Assembly: GCA_963922205.1 (NCBI GenBank)
Contig: CAWUHX010000043.1
Coordinates: 1,054,001-1,118,000, forward strand
DNA length: 64,000 nt
Direction: 5' to 3'
Source: Romanomermis culicivorax
Taxonomy: Eukaryota; Nematoda; Enoplea; Mermithida; Mermithidae
Shown: piece by piece, positions 34,990 through 47,199 of the stretch
How positions within the stretch are numbered: position 1 is the first letter of the stretch
How the letters are laid out: each line of letters begins with the position of its first letter
The notes under the pieces: model-generated
Seen by the model: only the letters and a program-made list of their open reading frames with translations
Database searches by the model: none
What the model was told of the DNA's origin: nothing
Made by a program: the position numbers and the translations under genes

Positions 34990-37020
34990 TCACTTGGTAG
35001 TGTACTTACATGCTATATGGCACTGTAGGGCAAAGTATATTCGGCTCTTAAAGTGACCACCTGATCATTTTTTACCCTGATGCAGTGGATCAATTTTGGT
35101 GAGGAGGGGTGATACATATCTTACAGTATGATCACATTACATGATGTACAAGTATGAGTGATGCATACCTTACAGTATGATGGCATAACATGATGTGCAG
35201 GTATATTTCATGTATTGCAACACTTTCCAAAAGTTCTTTGACATGTAGTCATTAAACTTACCCAAGTGACCACTGGTCATTTTGGTCAGAAAGTGTTCCA
35301 ACAATGCCTGGACAGAATTCTTTCACAAGTGGTCATCAGAATGACCCAAGTGACCACTGGTCATTCATGTGACTTTTAGTTAAAAATCATTATAACAAAA
35401 CTTTGGAATAGTTCTTTGATGTGCAATCATTGAGGTGATCATAGTGACCACTGGTTATTTGGTCTGAAAGCATTCTAACAAGGCCTCAAAGACTCCTTCC
35501 AGATGTCATTATCCAAGTGATCCAAGTGACCAGTGCTCATTTCGTCAGAAAGCATTCCAACAATGCTCTGAAAGTTCTTCAATGAGTGGTCATCGGAATG
35601 GCTGAAGTGACCACTGGTCATTAATGTGACTTTTAGTTAAAAATGATTACAACAAAACTTTGAAATACTTTTTTGAGGTGCAATAATTAAAGTCATCCCA
35701 GTGACCACTGCTCATTTGGTCTGAAAGCATTTTGACAATGCCCTGAAAATTCTTCAACAAGTGGTCATCATAATGACTCAAGTGACCACTGGTCATTCAT
35801 GCAACATTTAGTTTAAAATCTTTATAACAACCCTTTGGAAGAGTTTTTTGACATGCAGTCATCAAAGTGATCTTTGGTCATTTCATCAGAAAGTGTTCTA
35901 AATGCTTGGAAAGAATTCTTTGACAAGTGAACAAACCTAAGTGACCACTGGTCATTGAGTTACAAATCATTCTAACAATTCCCTGAGAAGGTTCTTCAGC
36001 ACTTGGTCATCAAAGTGACTACTGGTCACTTGGTGAAAAAGTGTTTGGCCTATGCCCTCGAAGAGTTTTTCGACTGGTGGTCATCATACTGACTCAAGTG
36101 ATCACTGGTCATTCATGCAACATTTAGTTTAAAATCTTTATAACAACCCTTTGGAAGAGTTTTTTGACATGCAGTCATCAAAGTGATCTTTGGTCATTTC
36201 ATCAGAAAGTGTTCTAAATGCTTGGAAAGAATTCTTTGACAAGTGAACAAACCTAAGTGACCACTGGTCATTGAGTTACAAATCATTCTAACAATTCCCT
36301 GAGAAGGTTCTTCAGCACTTGGTCATCAAAGTGACTATTGGTCACTTGGTGAAAAAGTGTTTGGCCTATGCCCTCGAAGAGTTTTCCGACTGGTGGTCAT
36401 CATAATGACTCAAGTGACCACTGGTCATTCATGCAACATTTAGTTTAAAATCTTTATAACAACTCTTTGGAAGAGTTTTTTGACATGCAGTCATCAAAGT
36501 GATCTTTGGTCATTTCATCAGAAAGTGTTTTAAATGCTTGGAAAGAATTCTTTGACAAGTGAACAAACCTAAGTGACCACTGGTCATTGAGTTACAAATC
36601 ATTCTAACAATTCCCTGAGAGAGTTCTTCCGCACTTGGTCATCAAAGTGAGCACTGATCACTTGGTGAAAAAGTGTTTGGCCTATGCCCTCGAAGAGTTT
36701 TTCGACTGGTGGTCATCATAATGACTCAAGTGACCACTGGTCATTCATGCAACATTTAGTTTAAAATCTTTATAACAACCCTTTGGAAGAGTTTTTTGAC
36801 ATGCAGTCATCAAAGTGATCTTTGGTCATTTGATCAGAAAGTGTTTTAAATGCTTGGAAAGAATTCTTTGACAAGTGAACAAACCTAAGTGACCACTGGT
36901 CATTCAGTTACAAATCATTCTAACAATTCCCTGAGAGAGTTTTTCCGCGTGTGGTCATCAGAGTGACCACTGATCACTTGGTAAGAAAGTGTTCGCACTA
37001 TGCCCTGGAAGAGTTCTTTG
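34990..37020. repeat. AAGTGACCACTGGTCATT satellite with 316-base higher-order unit
   Basis: Basic unit of about 79 bases carrying AGTGACCACTGGTCATT. From about 35793 to 36990 four units form a higher-order block of 316 bases: the start of GCAACATTTAGTTTAAAATC recurs at 35801, 36117, 36433 and 36749. The units to the left are more divergent and not in the higher-order pattern. Confidence 0.9.
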
Positions 37021-37500
37021 ATGCTGGAAATTTAAAATTTTGTAATTTTCAACTTCAATTTTAAATTTTGGAAATTATAAATTTTTGGGAAAAAAATTAA
37101 AATTTTGGAGGAAAATTTGTGATTTTTAAGTTAAATTTGCACATTTTTCAAAAATATGCAGATTTACAAGTTTCCACGTTTTTTTCAGCAGAAAATTGAA
37201 TTTGAAAATTACAAAGTTTTCAATTTTTTGCATTAAAATTGTATTTTTTGAGAAAAAATGCAAATTCTCAGTTTTCAGCCTTTTTTTGAACAAAATTGAG
37301 TTTAAACTTGGAAAATGTACATTTTTAAGGAAAATTTTCAAGTTTACAAGATAAATTTGTGAATTTTTGTGAAAAAGTTGTAGTTTCAATTTTAATTTTC
37401 TCAAAAAAAACAAGAGGAAAAATTGTAAATTTTCAATTTTCACCCCAAAAAATTTACAATTTTCTAAATTTTAAACTCAATTTTCTGTCAAAAAAAGAGT
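37020..37500. other. AT-rich low-complexity DNA, no gene
   Basis: Words such as AAATTTTGGAAAATTTTC. Open frames on both strands are phenylalanine/lysine-rich and reflect base composition. Confidence 0.6.
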
Positions 37501-38300
37501 GGGCTCGGAGGAAGAAAGATAAAATTGGTAGGAGTGATTATTGGGCAGGAGAGTCAGGATTCGACCTTAAAGCTGTGACCCTCTTGGGTGGCTCGCTGAT
37601 ATTTGTTTCGAGAACCTAACCCAGCTGGTACTGCTTATAGGAGGGCCTATAGGGTACCTCAGTACTGTCCTAGGGTTCTGCTGTAGAATAATGGAAAATG
37701 CCGCCACATCACGGGTGGCAATCCCTCATCCCATTCAGTGAGAATGAAGGACAAGGCCATTTGTGGAATGACCTACTGTAGGGGACCTGATTGTGAACCT
37801 AAATCCCCTTTTTGGCCCTAACCCAATGGGGACAAGGGCCTTTCTAACTGAGGGCATTCTCAAGGGAAACTGACTTAGGAAAGGGTTCCCACAAATACCG
37901 ACTGAACAACAATAATCCCGGGAGAAGACTTACCTAGTCCTTTTCTCAACTATGACTAGGTGCAGGGTGACGGCGGTCTGGTTTGAGATTCGGCGCGGGG
38001 TGTACTGTAAATGGGTAGGCAGGCAACGCAGGAGATACACTAATGGAGTGGCCGGAAGGTAGTAGACTAGAGGGGCATTATACATACTCCTGTATGGAAT
38101 GCAGGCGGTGGAAGTAGTGATGGACAAGAGGTCGTATGCAAATTTATTCGGAAATATATGCAGGGGACACAATGTATGTAAATATTATAAAAACAGTAAA
38201 TAGACGCAAGACGCAGAGCTAAACGCAAAAGAAGATGATGTAGGCCCAAAAATGAGTATAAAACTAACTTGAAGACCTACAGTATGCCCTGGGCAGAGCT
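37500..38300 (-). mobile_element. LTR-like retroelement fragment, inverted relative of 12224-12660
   Basis: The reverse complement of 37620-38050 matches 12.23-12.66 kb over many words (for example GGGGATTTAGGTT, CATTCCACAAATGGC, CCATTATTCTACAGC). Its upstream part on the minus strand contains a possible polyadenylation signal (CCGAATAAATTTG). Ends and target duplication are not visible. Confidence 0.55.
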
Positions 38301-38938
38301 AACAACGCCCAAGCTAACTTCTGCAGCAGAAATTGCTGCAGAAGATGCCTATGGTAACATAGACATTTTCCAGTTTGAATATGTTAAGCATTGGGGCGAG
38401 TTTCACTCTCCATGCTAAACACATAAATGTCTTTTAGAGAGAATTTCCAAACTAGTCATTTTGCGTTGTGAAGCATCATTAGTTTTTACTGATAAGAGGT
38501 GCACGTAATGCTCCAATTATGGCCATGAGTTCATAGAGCTATCCTGGCGGAAATTCTAATTAACGGGTTACATACCGTAGTCTACGTGCGCAACAGAAAA
38601 ATAACAAAATGAAACAGAAACGAAACACAAAAATGCGCACAAGAATGCATTTAAAATAAAATGAATGAAATGAAAAATAAAAGTAAGTAACTGTTAAACA
38701 AAAAATGGCGAAAAACATAAAGTATCAGCATGATGTGAATCCCGTGATGTTGGGAAAAATTGATCGGCACGTGACAGTTGGATGTTTCGTACCTGCAGGC
38801 ATTCTCGAAAAGCTGACCAATGTATCAGATTTCGCACTAAAACAGAGAAAGTTGTCAATATGTTAGAACACATTTTTTGCAAAACATAATAGCTCATTAG
38901 CTAGAAATTCTAAAAAACCAAAATTCATCATAGAAAAT
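38300..38938. other. Intergenic, no gene seen
   Basis: Unremarkable sequence between the retroelement fragment and the RRP12 3' end. One imperfect palindrome is CTTCTGCAGCAGAAATTGC (about 38320). Confidence 0.5.
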
Positions 38939-38944
38939 TTTATT
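38939..38944 (-). terminator. Polyadenylation signal of the RRP12-type gene
   Basis: AATAAA on the minus strand, about 52 bases after the stop codon. Confidence 0.6.
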
Positions 38945-38995
38945 TTTCAACGAAAAATTTCAAAATTTCACCGACAAAACCATTCTTTGCTCCTC

Positions 38996-39381
38996 CTAAC
39001 GTTTCTTGCCCCTGGACGCCTTTTTTGAGCCCTTCTTGGCTCCTTGGAGCAAATTTCGAAATTGACCACTCGCTTTCGACCGTTTACGTTTATTCAATTG
39101 TTTAAAATCCAAGGGCACGTAAGCGTAAGGTTGTAGGCCATTTTTGGACAACGATGACGTTGGTTTCCGACTTTGGCCTCCCGATTGCGGCAATTTTTCT
39201 TTCGACAAATTGCGGTGTATACCTCGGCCACCGGGTTTATAATGCAATGCTTCGTCCAAATCGGAATCAGGCTCTTGGTTGGGCATTATATCCTCGCTCG
39301 ATTTTGGACGTTTTTTAATGGAAACATCATCATCGGAATCGAAAATTTCGTCGAAATCATCCACATTTTTTCGTTTTCCTT
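38996..39381 (-). CDS. RRP12: C-terminal exon of RRP12-type ribosome-biogenesis protein
   Basis: The exon runs from an acceptor (TTTAG before 39381) to the stop at 38996, entering in phase 1, and encodes the last 127 residues. It has an acidic stretch (DDFDEIFDSDDD), YKPGGRGIHR, then PYAYVPLDFKQLNKRKR and a basic tail SGQFRNLLQGAKKGSKK. This order is characteristic of RRP12, whose C-terminus reads ...G-GIHRP..., DPYAYIPL...LN-RKK and GQFK-LVKAA in animals. RRP12 is a HEAT-repeat factor for export and maturation of pre-ribosomal subunits in the nucleolus. No other exon could be found up to 50.8 kb on this strand. The next exon may lie in or beyond the 100-N gap, or the gene may be broken by the AT satellite or misassembly. 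Confidence 0.85.
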
Positions 39382-39389
39382 CTAAATTT

Positions 39390-42300
39390 TTAAATTAAAA
39401 ATTGAATTTTTTAATTTTGCAAATCAAAATTCTGCGGAATATTCTTAATTTTAAAATTTAAATTTTCAAATTTCTCCCAAATTTAAACACTGGAAAATTG
39501 AATTTTGGAAAAATACAAAATTTTTCGACCAAATTTTACTGAAAATTTTTAAGGTAAAAAATGAAATTTTGTCAATTTGAAAAATTTGTGAATCCAAATC
39601 TGCAGAATATTCTCCATTTTAAAATTTAAATTTTCAAATTTTTCCCAAATTTAAAAACTGGAAAACTGAATTTTGGAAAAATACAAAATTTTTCGAAAAT
39701 TTTTGACCAAATATTACTGCAAATTTTTAAGCTAAAAAATGAATTTTTGTCAATTTAAAAAATTTGCAGATCAAAATTCTGCGGAATATTCTCCATTTTA
39801 AAATTTCATATTTTTCCCAAATTTAAAAACTGGAAAACTGAATTTTGGAAAAATACAAAATTTTTGACCAAATATTACTGCAAATTTTTAAGCTAAAAAA
39901 TGAATTTTTGTTAATTTAAAAAATTTGCAAATCAAAATCTGCAGAATATTCTCCATTTTAAAATTTAAATTTTCAAATTTCTCCCAAATTTAAACACTGG
40001 AAAATTGAATTTTGGAAAAATACAAAATTTTTTGACCAAATTTTACTGAAAATTTTTAAGCTAAAAAATGAAATTTTGTCAATTTGAAAAATTTGTGAAT
40101 CCAAATCTGCAGAATATTCTCCATTTTAAAATTTAAATTTTCAAATTTTTCCCAAATTTAAAAACTGGGAAATTGAATTTTTTTCAATTTGAAAATTTTG
40201 CAAATCAAAATTCTGCGGAATATTCTTAATTTTAAAATTTAAATTTTCAAATTTTTCCCAAATTTAAAAACTGGAAAACTGAATTTGGAAAAATACAAAA
40301 TTTTTGACCAAATATTACTGCAAATTTTTAAGCTAAAAAATGAATTTTTGTTAATTTAAAAAATTTGCAAATCAAAATCTGCAGAATATTCTCCATTTTA
40401 AAATTTAAATTTTCAAATTTCTCCCAAATTTAAACACTGGAAAATTGAATTTTGGAAAAATACAAAATTTTTTGACCAAATTTTACTGAAAATTTTTAAG
40501 CTAAAAAATGAAATTTTGTCAATTTGAAAAATTTGTGAATCCAAATCTGCAGAATATTCTCCATTTTAAAATTTAAATTTTCAAATTTTTCCCAAATTTG
40601 AAAACTGGAAAACTGAATTTTGGAAAAATACAAAATTTTTCGAAAATTTTTGACCAAATATTACTGCAAATTTTTAAGCTAAAAAATTAATTTTTGTCAA
40701 TTTAAAAAATTTGCAAATCAAAATTCTGCGGAATATTCTCCATTTCAAAATTTCATATTTTTCCCAAATTTCAACAATGGAAAATTGAATTTCGGAAAAA
40801 TACAAAATTTTTCGACCAAATTTTACTGAAAATTTTCAAGGTAAAAAATGAAATTTTGTCAATTTAAAAAATTTGTGAATCCAAATCTGCAGAATATTCT
40901 CCATTTTAAAATTTAAATTTTCAAATTTCTCCCAAATTTAAACACTGGAAAATTGAATTTTGGAAAAATACAAAATTTTTCGACCAAATATTACTGCAAA
41001 TTTTTAAGCTAAAAAATGAATTTTTGTTAATTTAAAAAATTTGCAAATCAAAATTCTGCGGAATATTCTCCATTTTAAAATTTCATATTTTTCCCAAATT
41101 TCAACAATGGAAAATTGAATTTGAAAAAAATACAAAATTTTTCGACCAAATTTTACTGGAAATTTTTAAGGTAAAAAATGAATTTTTGTCAATTTAAAAA
41201 ATTCGCGAATCCAAAGTCTGCAGAATATTCTTTATTTTAAAATTTTAAAATTTCATATTTTTTCCAAATTTCAACAATGCAAAATTGAATTTTTTTCAAT
41301 TTGAAAATTTTGCAAATCAAAATTCTGCGGAATATTCTTAATTTTAAAATAAATTTTCAAATTTCTCCCAAATTTAAACACTGGAAAATTGAATTTTGGA
41401 AAAATACAAAATTTTTCGACCAAATTTTACTGAAAATTTTTGAGGTAAAAAATGAAATTTTGTCAATTTGAAAAATTTGTGAATCCAAATCTGCAGAATA
41501 TTCTCCATTTTAAAATTTAAATTTTCAAATTTTTCCCAAATTTAAAAACTGGAAAATTGAATTTTTTTCAATTTGAAAATTTTGCAAATCAAAATTCTGC
41601 GGAATATTCTTAATTTTAAAATTTAAATTTTCAAATTTCTCCCAAATTTAAACACTGGAAAATTGAATTTTGGAAAAATACAAAATTTTTCGACCAAATT
41701 TTACTGAAAATTTTTGAGGTAAAAAATGAAATTTTGTCAATTTGAAAAATTTGTGAATCCAAATCTGCAGAATATTCTCCATTTTAAAATTTAAATTTTC
41801 AAATTTTTCCCAAATTTAAAAACTGGAAAACTGAATTTTGGAAAAATACAAAATTTTCCGAAAATTTTTGACCAAATATTACGGCAAATTTTTAAGCTAA
41901 AAAATGAATTTTTGTCAATTTAAAAAATTTGTAAATCAAAATTCTGCGGAATATTCTCCATTTTAAAATTTCATATTTTTCCCAAATTTCAACAATGGAA
42001 AATTGAATTTTGAAAAAAATACAAAATTTTTCGAAAATTTTCGACCAAATTTTACTGGAAATTTTTAAGGTAAAAAATGAATTTTTGTCAATTTAAAAAA
42101 TTCGCGAATCAAAATTCTGCGGAATATTCTTAATTTTAAAATTTAAATTTTCAAATTTCTCTCAAATTTAAACACTGGAAAATTGAATTTTGAAAAAATA
42201 CAAAATTTTTCAACCAAATTTTACTGAAAATTTTTAAGGTAAAAAATGAAATTTTGTCAATTTGAAAAATTTGTGAATCCAAATCTGCAGAATATTCTCC

Positions 42301-44640
42301 ATTTTAAAATTTAAATTTTCAAATTTTTCAAAAATTTAAAAACTGGAAAACTGAATTTTGGAAAAATACAAAATTTTTGACCAAATATTACTGCAAATTT
42401 TTAAGCTAAAAAATGAATTTTTGTTAATTTAAAAAATTTGCAAATCCAAATCTGCAGAATTTTCTCCATTTTAAAATTTAAATTTTCAAATTTTTCCCAA
42501 ATTTAAAAACTGGAAAACTGAATTTTGGAAAAATACAAAATTTTTCGAAAATTTTTGACCAAATATTACTGCAAATTTTGAAGCTAAAAAATGAATTTTT
42601 GTCAATTTAAAAAATTCGCGAATCCAAAGTCTGCAGAATATTCTCCATTTTAAAATTTAAATTTTCAAATTTTTGCCAAATTTAAAAACTGGAAAATTGA
42701 ATTTTGGAAAAATACAAAATTTTTCGACCAAATTTTACTGAAAATTTTTAAGGTAAAAAATGAAATTTTGTGAATTTGAAAAATTTGTGAATCCAATTCT
42801 GCGGAATTTTCTCAATTTTAAAATTTAAATTTTCAAATTTCTCCCAAATTTAAAAACTGGAAAACTGAATTTTGGAAAAATACAAAATTTTTGACCAAAT
42901 ATTACTGCAAATTTTCAAGCTAAAAATTAATTTTTGTCAATTTAAAAAATTCGCGAATCCAAAGTCTGCAGAATATTCTTTATTTTAAAATTTTAAAATT
43001 TCATATTTTTTCCAAATTTCAACAATGGAAAATGGAATTTTGAAAAAAAAAAATTTTTCGAAAATTTTCGACCAAATTTTACTGGAAATTTTTAAGCTAA
43101 AAAATGAATTTTTGTCAATTTAAAAAATTCGCGAATCCAAAGTCTGCAGAATATTCTTTATTTTAAAATTTTAAAATTTCATATTTTTTCCAAATTTCAA
43201 CAATGGAAAATGGAATTTTGAAAAAAAAAAATTTTCGAAAATTTTCGACCAAATTTTACTCGAAATTTTTGAGGTAAAAAATGAAATTTTGTCAATTTGA
43301 AAAATTTGTGAATCCAAATCTGCAGACTATTCTCCATTTTAAAATTTAAATTTTCAAATTTTTCCCAAATTTAAAAACTGGAAAACTGAATTTTGGAAAA
43401 ATACAAAATTTTTCGACCAAATATTACTGCAAATTTTTAAGCTAAAAAATGAATTTTTGTTAATTTAAAAAATTTGTGAATCCAAATCTGCAGAATATTC
43501 TCCATTTTAAAATTTAAATTTTCAAATTTTTCCCAAATTTAAAAACTGGAAAACTGAATTTTGGAAAAATACAAAATTTTTGACCAAATATTACTGCAAA
43601 TTTTTAAGCTAAAAAATGAATTTTTGTCAATTTAAAAAATTTGTAAATCAAAATTCTGCGGAATATTCTCCATTTTAAAATTTCATATTTTTCCCAAATT
43701 TCAACAATGGAAAATTGAATTTTGAAAAAAATACAAAATTTTTCGAAAATTTTCGACCAAATTTTACTCGAAATTTTTGAGGTAAAAATTGAATTTTTTT
43801 CAATTTAAAAAATTCGCGAATCCAAAGCCTGCAGAATATTCTTTATTTTAAAATTTTAAAATTTCATATTTTTTCCAAATTTCAACAATGGAAAATTGAA
43901 TTTTGAAAAAAATACAAAATTTTTCGAAAATTTTTGACCAAATTTTACTGGAAATTTTTAAGGTAAAAAATGAATTTTTGTCAATTTAAAAAATTCGCGA
44001 ATCCAAAGTCTGCAGAATATTCTTTATTTTAAAATTTTAAAATTTCATATTTTTTCCAAATTTCAACAATGGAAAATGGAATTTTGAAAAAAAAATTTTC
44101 GAAAATTTTCGACCAAATTTTACTAGAAATTTTAGAGGTAAAAAATGAAATTTTGTCAATTTGAAAAATTTGTGAATCCAAATCTGCAGAATTTTCTCCA
44201 TTTTAAAATTTAAATTTTCAAATTTTTCCCAAATTTAAAAACTGGAAAACTGAATTTTGGAAAAATACAAAATTTTTCGAAAATTTTTGACCAAATATTA
44301 CTGCAAATTTTTAAGCTAAAAAATGAATTTTTGTCAATTTAAAAAATTCGCGAATCCAAAGTCTGCAGAATATTCTTTATTTTAAAATTTTAAAATTTCA
44401 TATTTTTTCCAAATTTCAACAATGGAAAATGGAATTTTGAAAAAAAAAAATTTTCGACCAAATTTTACTCGAAATTTTTGAGGTAAAAATTGAATTTTTT
44501 TCAATTTGAAAATTTTGCAAACCCAAATTCTATAGAATATTCTTAGTATTTCCCAAATTTAAAAAAAAAGTGGAAAATTGAATTTTTGAAAAATACAAAA
44601 TTTTTCAAAATTTTCGACCGAATTTCACTGAAAATCGCTA
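39390..44640. repeat. Degenerate AT satellite, about 160-180 base units, in the presumed RRP12 intron
   Basis: About thirty copies of a unit containing CTGCAGAATATTCTCCATTT or CTGCGGAATATTCTCC, CAAATTTTTCCCAAATTTAA, GGAAAACTGAATTTTGG and CGACCAAATTTTACTG. Spacings of 179, 160 and 168 bases were counted between the first few. It starts within ten bases of the RRP12 exon acceptor. Confidence 0.9.
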
Positions 44641-45752
44641 GAGTAAAAAATTGTGAGTTTACAATTTTCATGCCGAAAAGTTTACAAATTTTTGAAATTT
44701 AAACTGAATTTTCTTGAAAAAATAGAGCAAAAAGAGTAAACTTGCAATTTCGGCCAGAAAGAAATTGAAATTTTTAAATTTTAAACTTAATTTTGTCCTA
44801 AATAATGGCAAAAAAATTTAAATTCACAATTTGCACCCTAAAAAAAATATTTTCCAATTTTTAAACTCAAGTTTTTCCTAAAAAGAGCGAAAAATTGTAA
44901 ATTAACAGTTTTTTCCAAAATTTTACAATTTTGTAAGTTTACATTTTCTCAGAATTTAAAATTTTGACCCAGAAAAATTACGATTTTTCCAAATTTTAAA
45001 CTAAATTTTCTCGTACAAACCGCTAAAAAAAAAATTGTAAATTTACATTTTTTCCCAAAAATTTACAATTTTTCGCAAAAATTTACAGTTTTCACCCAAA
45101 AAATTACAGTTTTCCAAATCTTAAAGTCAATTTTCTTCTAAAAAAACAGAAAAAATGATAAATTTACAATCTTCGATGCAAAAATATCAAATTTTATCTA
45201 AAATTTTCATCCAAAAAATTGTAAATTTACAATTTACCAAATTTAAAGTCATTTTTTACTAAATCACAGCACAAAAAATTGTATATTGTAAATTTTTCAA
45301 ATTTTAAACTTGAATTTCCAAGTAAATCACAGGAAAAATAGTAAATTTTCAGTTTTCACCAAAATAATTTACTAATTTTTCAAATTTTAAACTGAAATTT
45401 TTGAGTAAACCACAGCAAAAAATTATAAATTTACAATTTTTGCCCAAAAATTTACAATTTTTGAAATTTTAAGCTTAAATTTCCAAATAAATCACTGCAA
45501 TAAAAATATGAATTAACAATTTTCAGGAAAAAAATTATAAAGTTTTCAAATTTTAAAGTCAATTTTTTCAAAGAATTCAAATTTACAATTTCAACTCAAA
45601 AAAATTTAAAATTTTCCATATTTTTAATTTAATTTTCAAGTAAATCACAGCAAAACATTATAAAGTTACAATTTTTTCAAATTTTAACTTAAATTTTCAT
45701 GTAAATCGCAAGTACTCTGCGTTGATACCACTGCTTAATCTGATAGAGTGTG
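44640..45752. repeat. AT low-complexity DNA leading to the assembly gap
   Basis: Degenerate words such as AAATTTACAATTTT and AAATTTTAAACTTAAATTTTC. No gene is visible. Confidence 0.7.
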
Positions 45753-45852
45753 NNNNNNNNNNNNNNNNNNNNNNNNNNNNNNNNNNNNNNNNNNNNNNNN
45801 NNNNNNNNNNNNNNNNNNNNNNNNNNNNNNNNNNNNNNNNNNNNNNNNNNNN
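45753..45852. other. Assembly gap (100 N)
   Basis: Exactly 100 N characters, which normally marks a scaffold join of unknown length. Confidence 1.
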
Positions 45853-46741
45853 GAAAGAATGGTTGATGAAAGAGAAAATAAATATCAAGGGACGTAAAAA
45901 TATCCATTTGATCAGAAAAAAATGACTGAACGGTTTTTTCAGTTCAAAGAATGCTGCATACATTGCAGATGGCGTTTCTTTTCATACTTTTCGTTTTCCA
46001 CTTTCCAATGCCATGACTAAGCGTTTCTGCCTGAAAGAATTTTCTGCACGACTTCAGAACTTTACAACATACATTATTTAGCTTCATTCATTTGAAAAAA
46101 AAATTTAAAGGTCTAAAAAATTAGCAGAATTATCCTGGCAAAGATGGTATTAATCTGCATTTGAAATATAAAAATTTGAATTTGTTTGTGACAAATCGAA
46201 ATTAATTAAATCTCATAATTTTGTTATAATTACATTTCCTAATCAATAAAGAGCACGCAAAAGTGCTAGGTACGCCAAAGAAAGGAGTACACTAAAAATA
46301 GAAGCAGACTGGCCCATATTTAACCACGCCCCCTTAGTAACCGGCCTGTATGCTTAACCGTTGCTGTAGAAAGTACGGGTCCCCAATTCTATAGTTATGC
46401 CGGGGTTTTTCCAAAGATTTTGGTTTTTCTTGAGGTTTTTCGAGGGTTTGTTTGTGAGATTTTTCAAAAATTTGGCGTACTTTTCCAGAAGTTTCTCGAT
46501 GTATTACGTTCTGGTGATTATATAGCCAAAAGAAGTCTCTTACTGTAATTAACTCATACGGAACATATATTTAATCAAAATTTCGAATCGGCCGTTTGAA
46601 TATTTCCAATATTTTCAAACTGGACGGCTCTTGAAGCAAGAATATTTCGAAACCAATGGGAATCCTTTTCATAATTTCTGCAAGTTATGAAAATGATATC
46701 TTCAGTGCCCAGCGTTTTTACAACCACAATTACCATACCAT
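45853..46741. other. Intergenic, no gene seen
   Basis: Ordinary AT-rich DNA. Open frames that touch the gap are artefacts of the N run. Confidence 0.5.
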
Positions 46742-47173
46742 ACATACCTGTGTAAGACCTCCGACCAGTTTGGGGGGGGGGTGTAAATCCGAAATTTTGG
46801 GGGGGGGGGTAGGAAAAAAATCGAAATTTTTCCCAAAAAAAGGCCAAAAAACATACACTTTTTGGCAAATTTTTTTAATTTTTTCCCAACTGGGGGGGGG
46901 GGGGGGGTTGGGGGGGGGGGGGGAAATGATTTTGGGTATAGGGTTGGCCGAGTTGGGGTTGGGGGGGACCCCCCCCCGAACTTGGCCAACCCAGTACCAA
47001 AAATCATTTACCCCCCCCAACCCCCCCAGTTGGGAAAAAATTAAAAAAATTTGCCAAAAAGTGTATATTTTTTGGCCCTTTTTTGGGAAAAATTTCGACT
47101 TTTCCTACCCCCCCCCAAAATTTCGGATTTACCCCCCCCCCCCCCCAACTGGTCGGAGGTCTTACGGGTATGT
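46742..47173. mobile_element. Foldback element with long G/C runs
   Basis: The two halves are reverse complements almost end to end. The left arm starts ACATACCTGTGTAAGACC and continues CTCCGACCAG, and the right arm ends CTGGTCGGAGGTCTTAC then GGGTATGT. Arms of about 200 bases contain several runs of 8-15 G (left) or C (right) and meet near 46965. The 237-codon open frame through it is not a gene. No clear target duplication was found. Confidence 0.75.
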
Positions 47174-47199
47174 GGCATTTGACGACTATTTGAGATCAG

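Noticed and set aside
45689-45963. ORFs spanning the N run
   Set aside because: Artefact of translating N as open codons.
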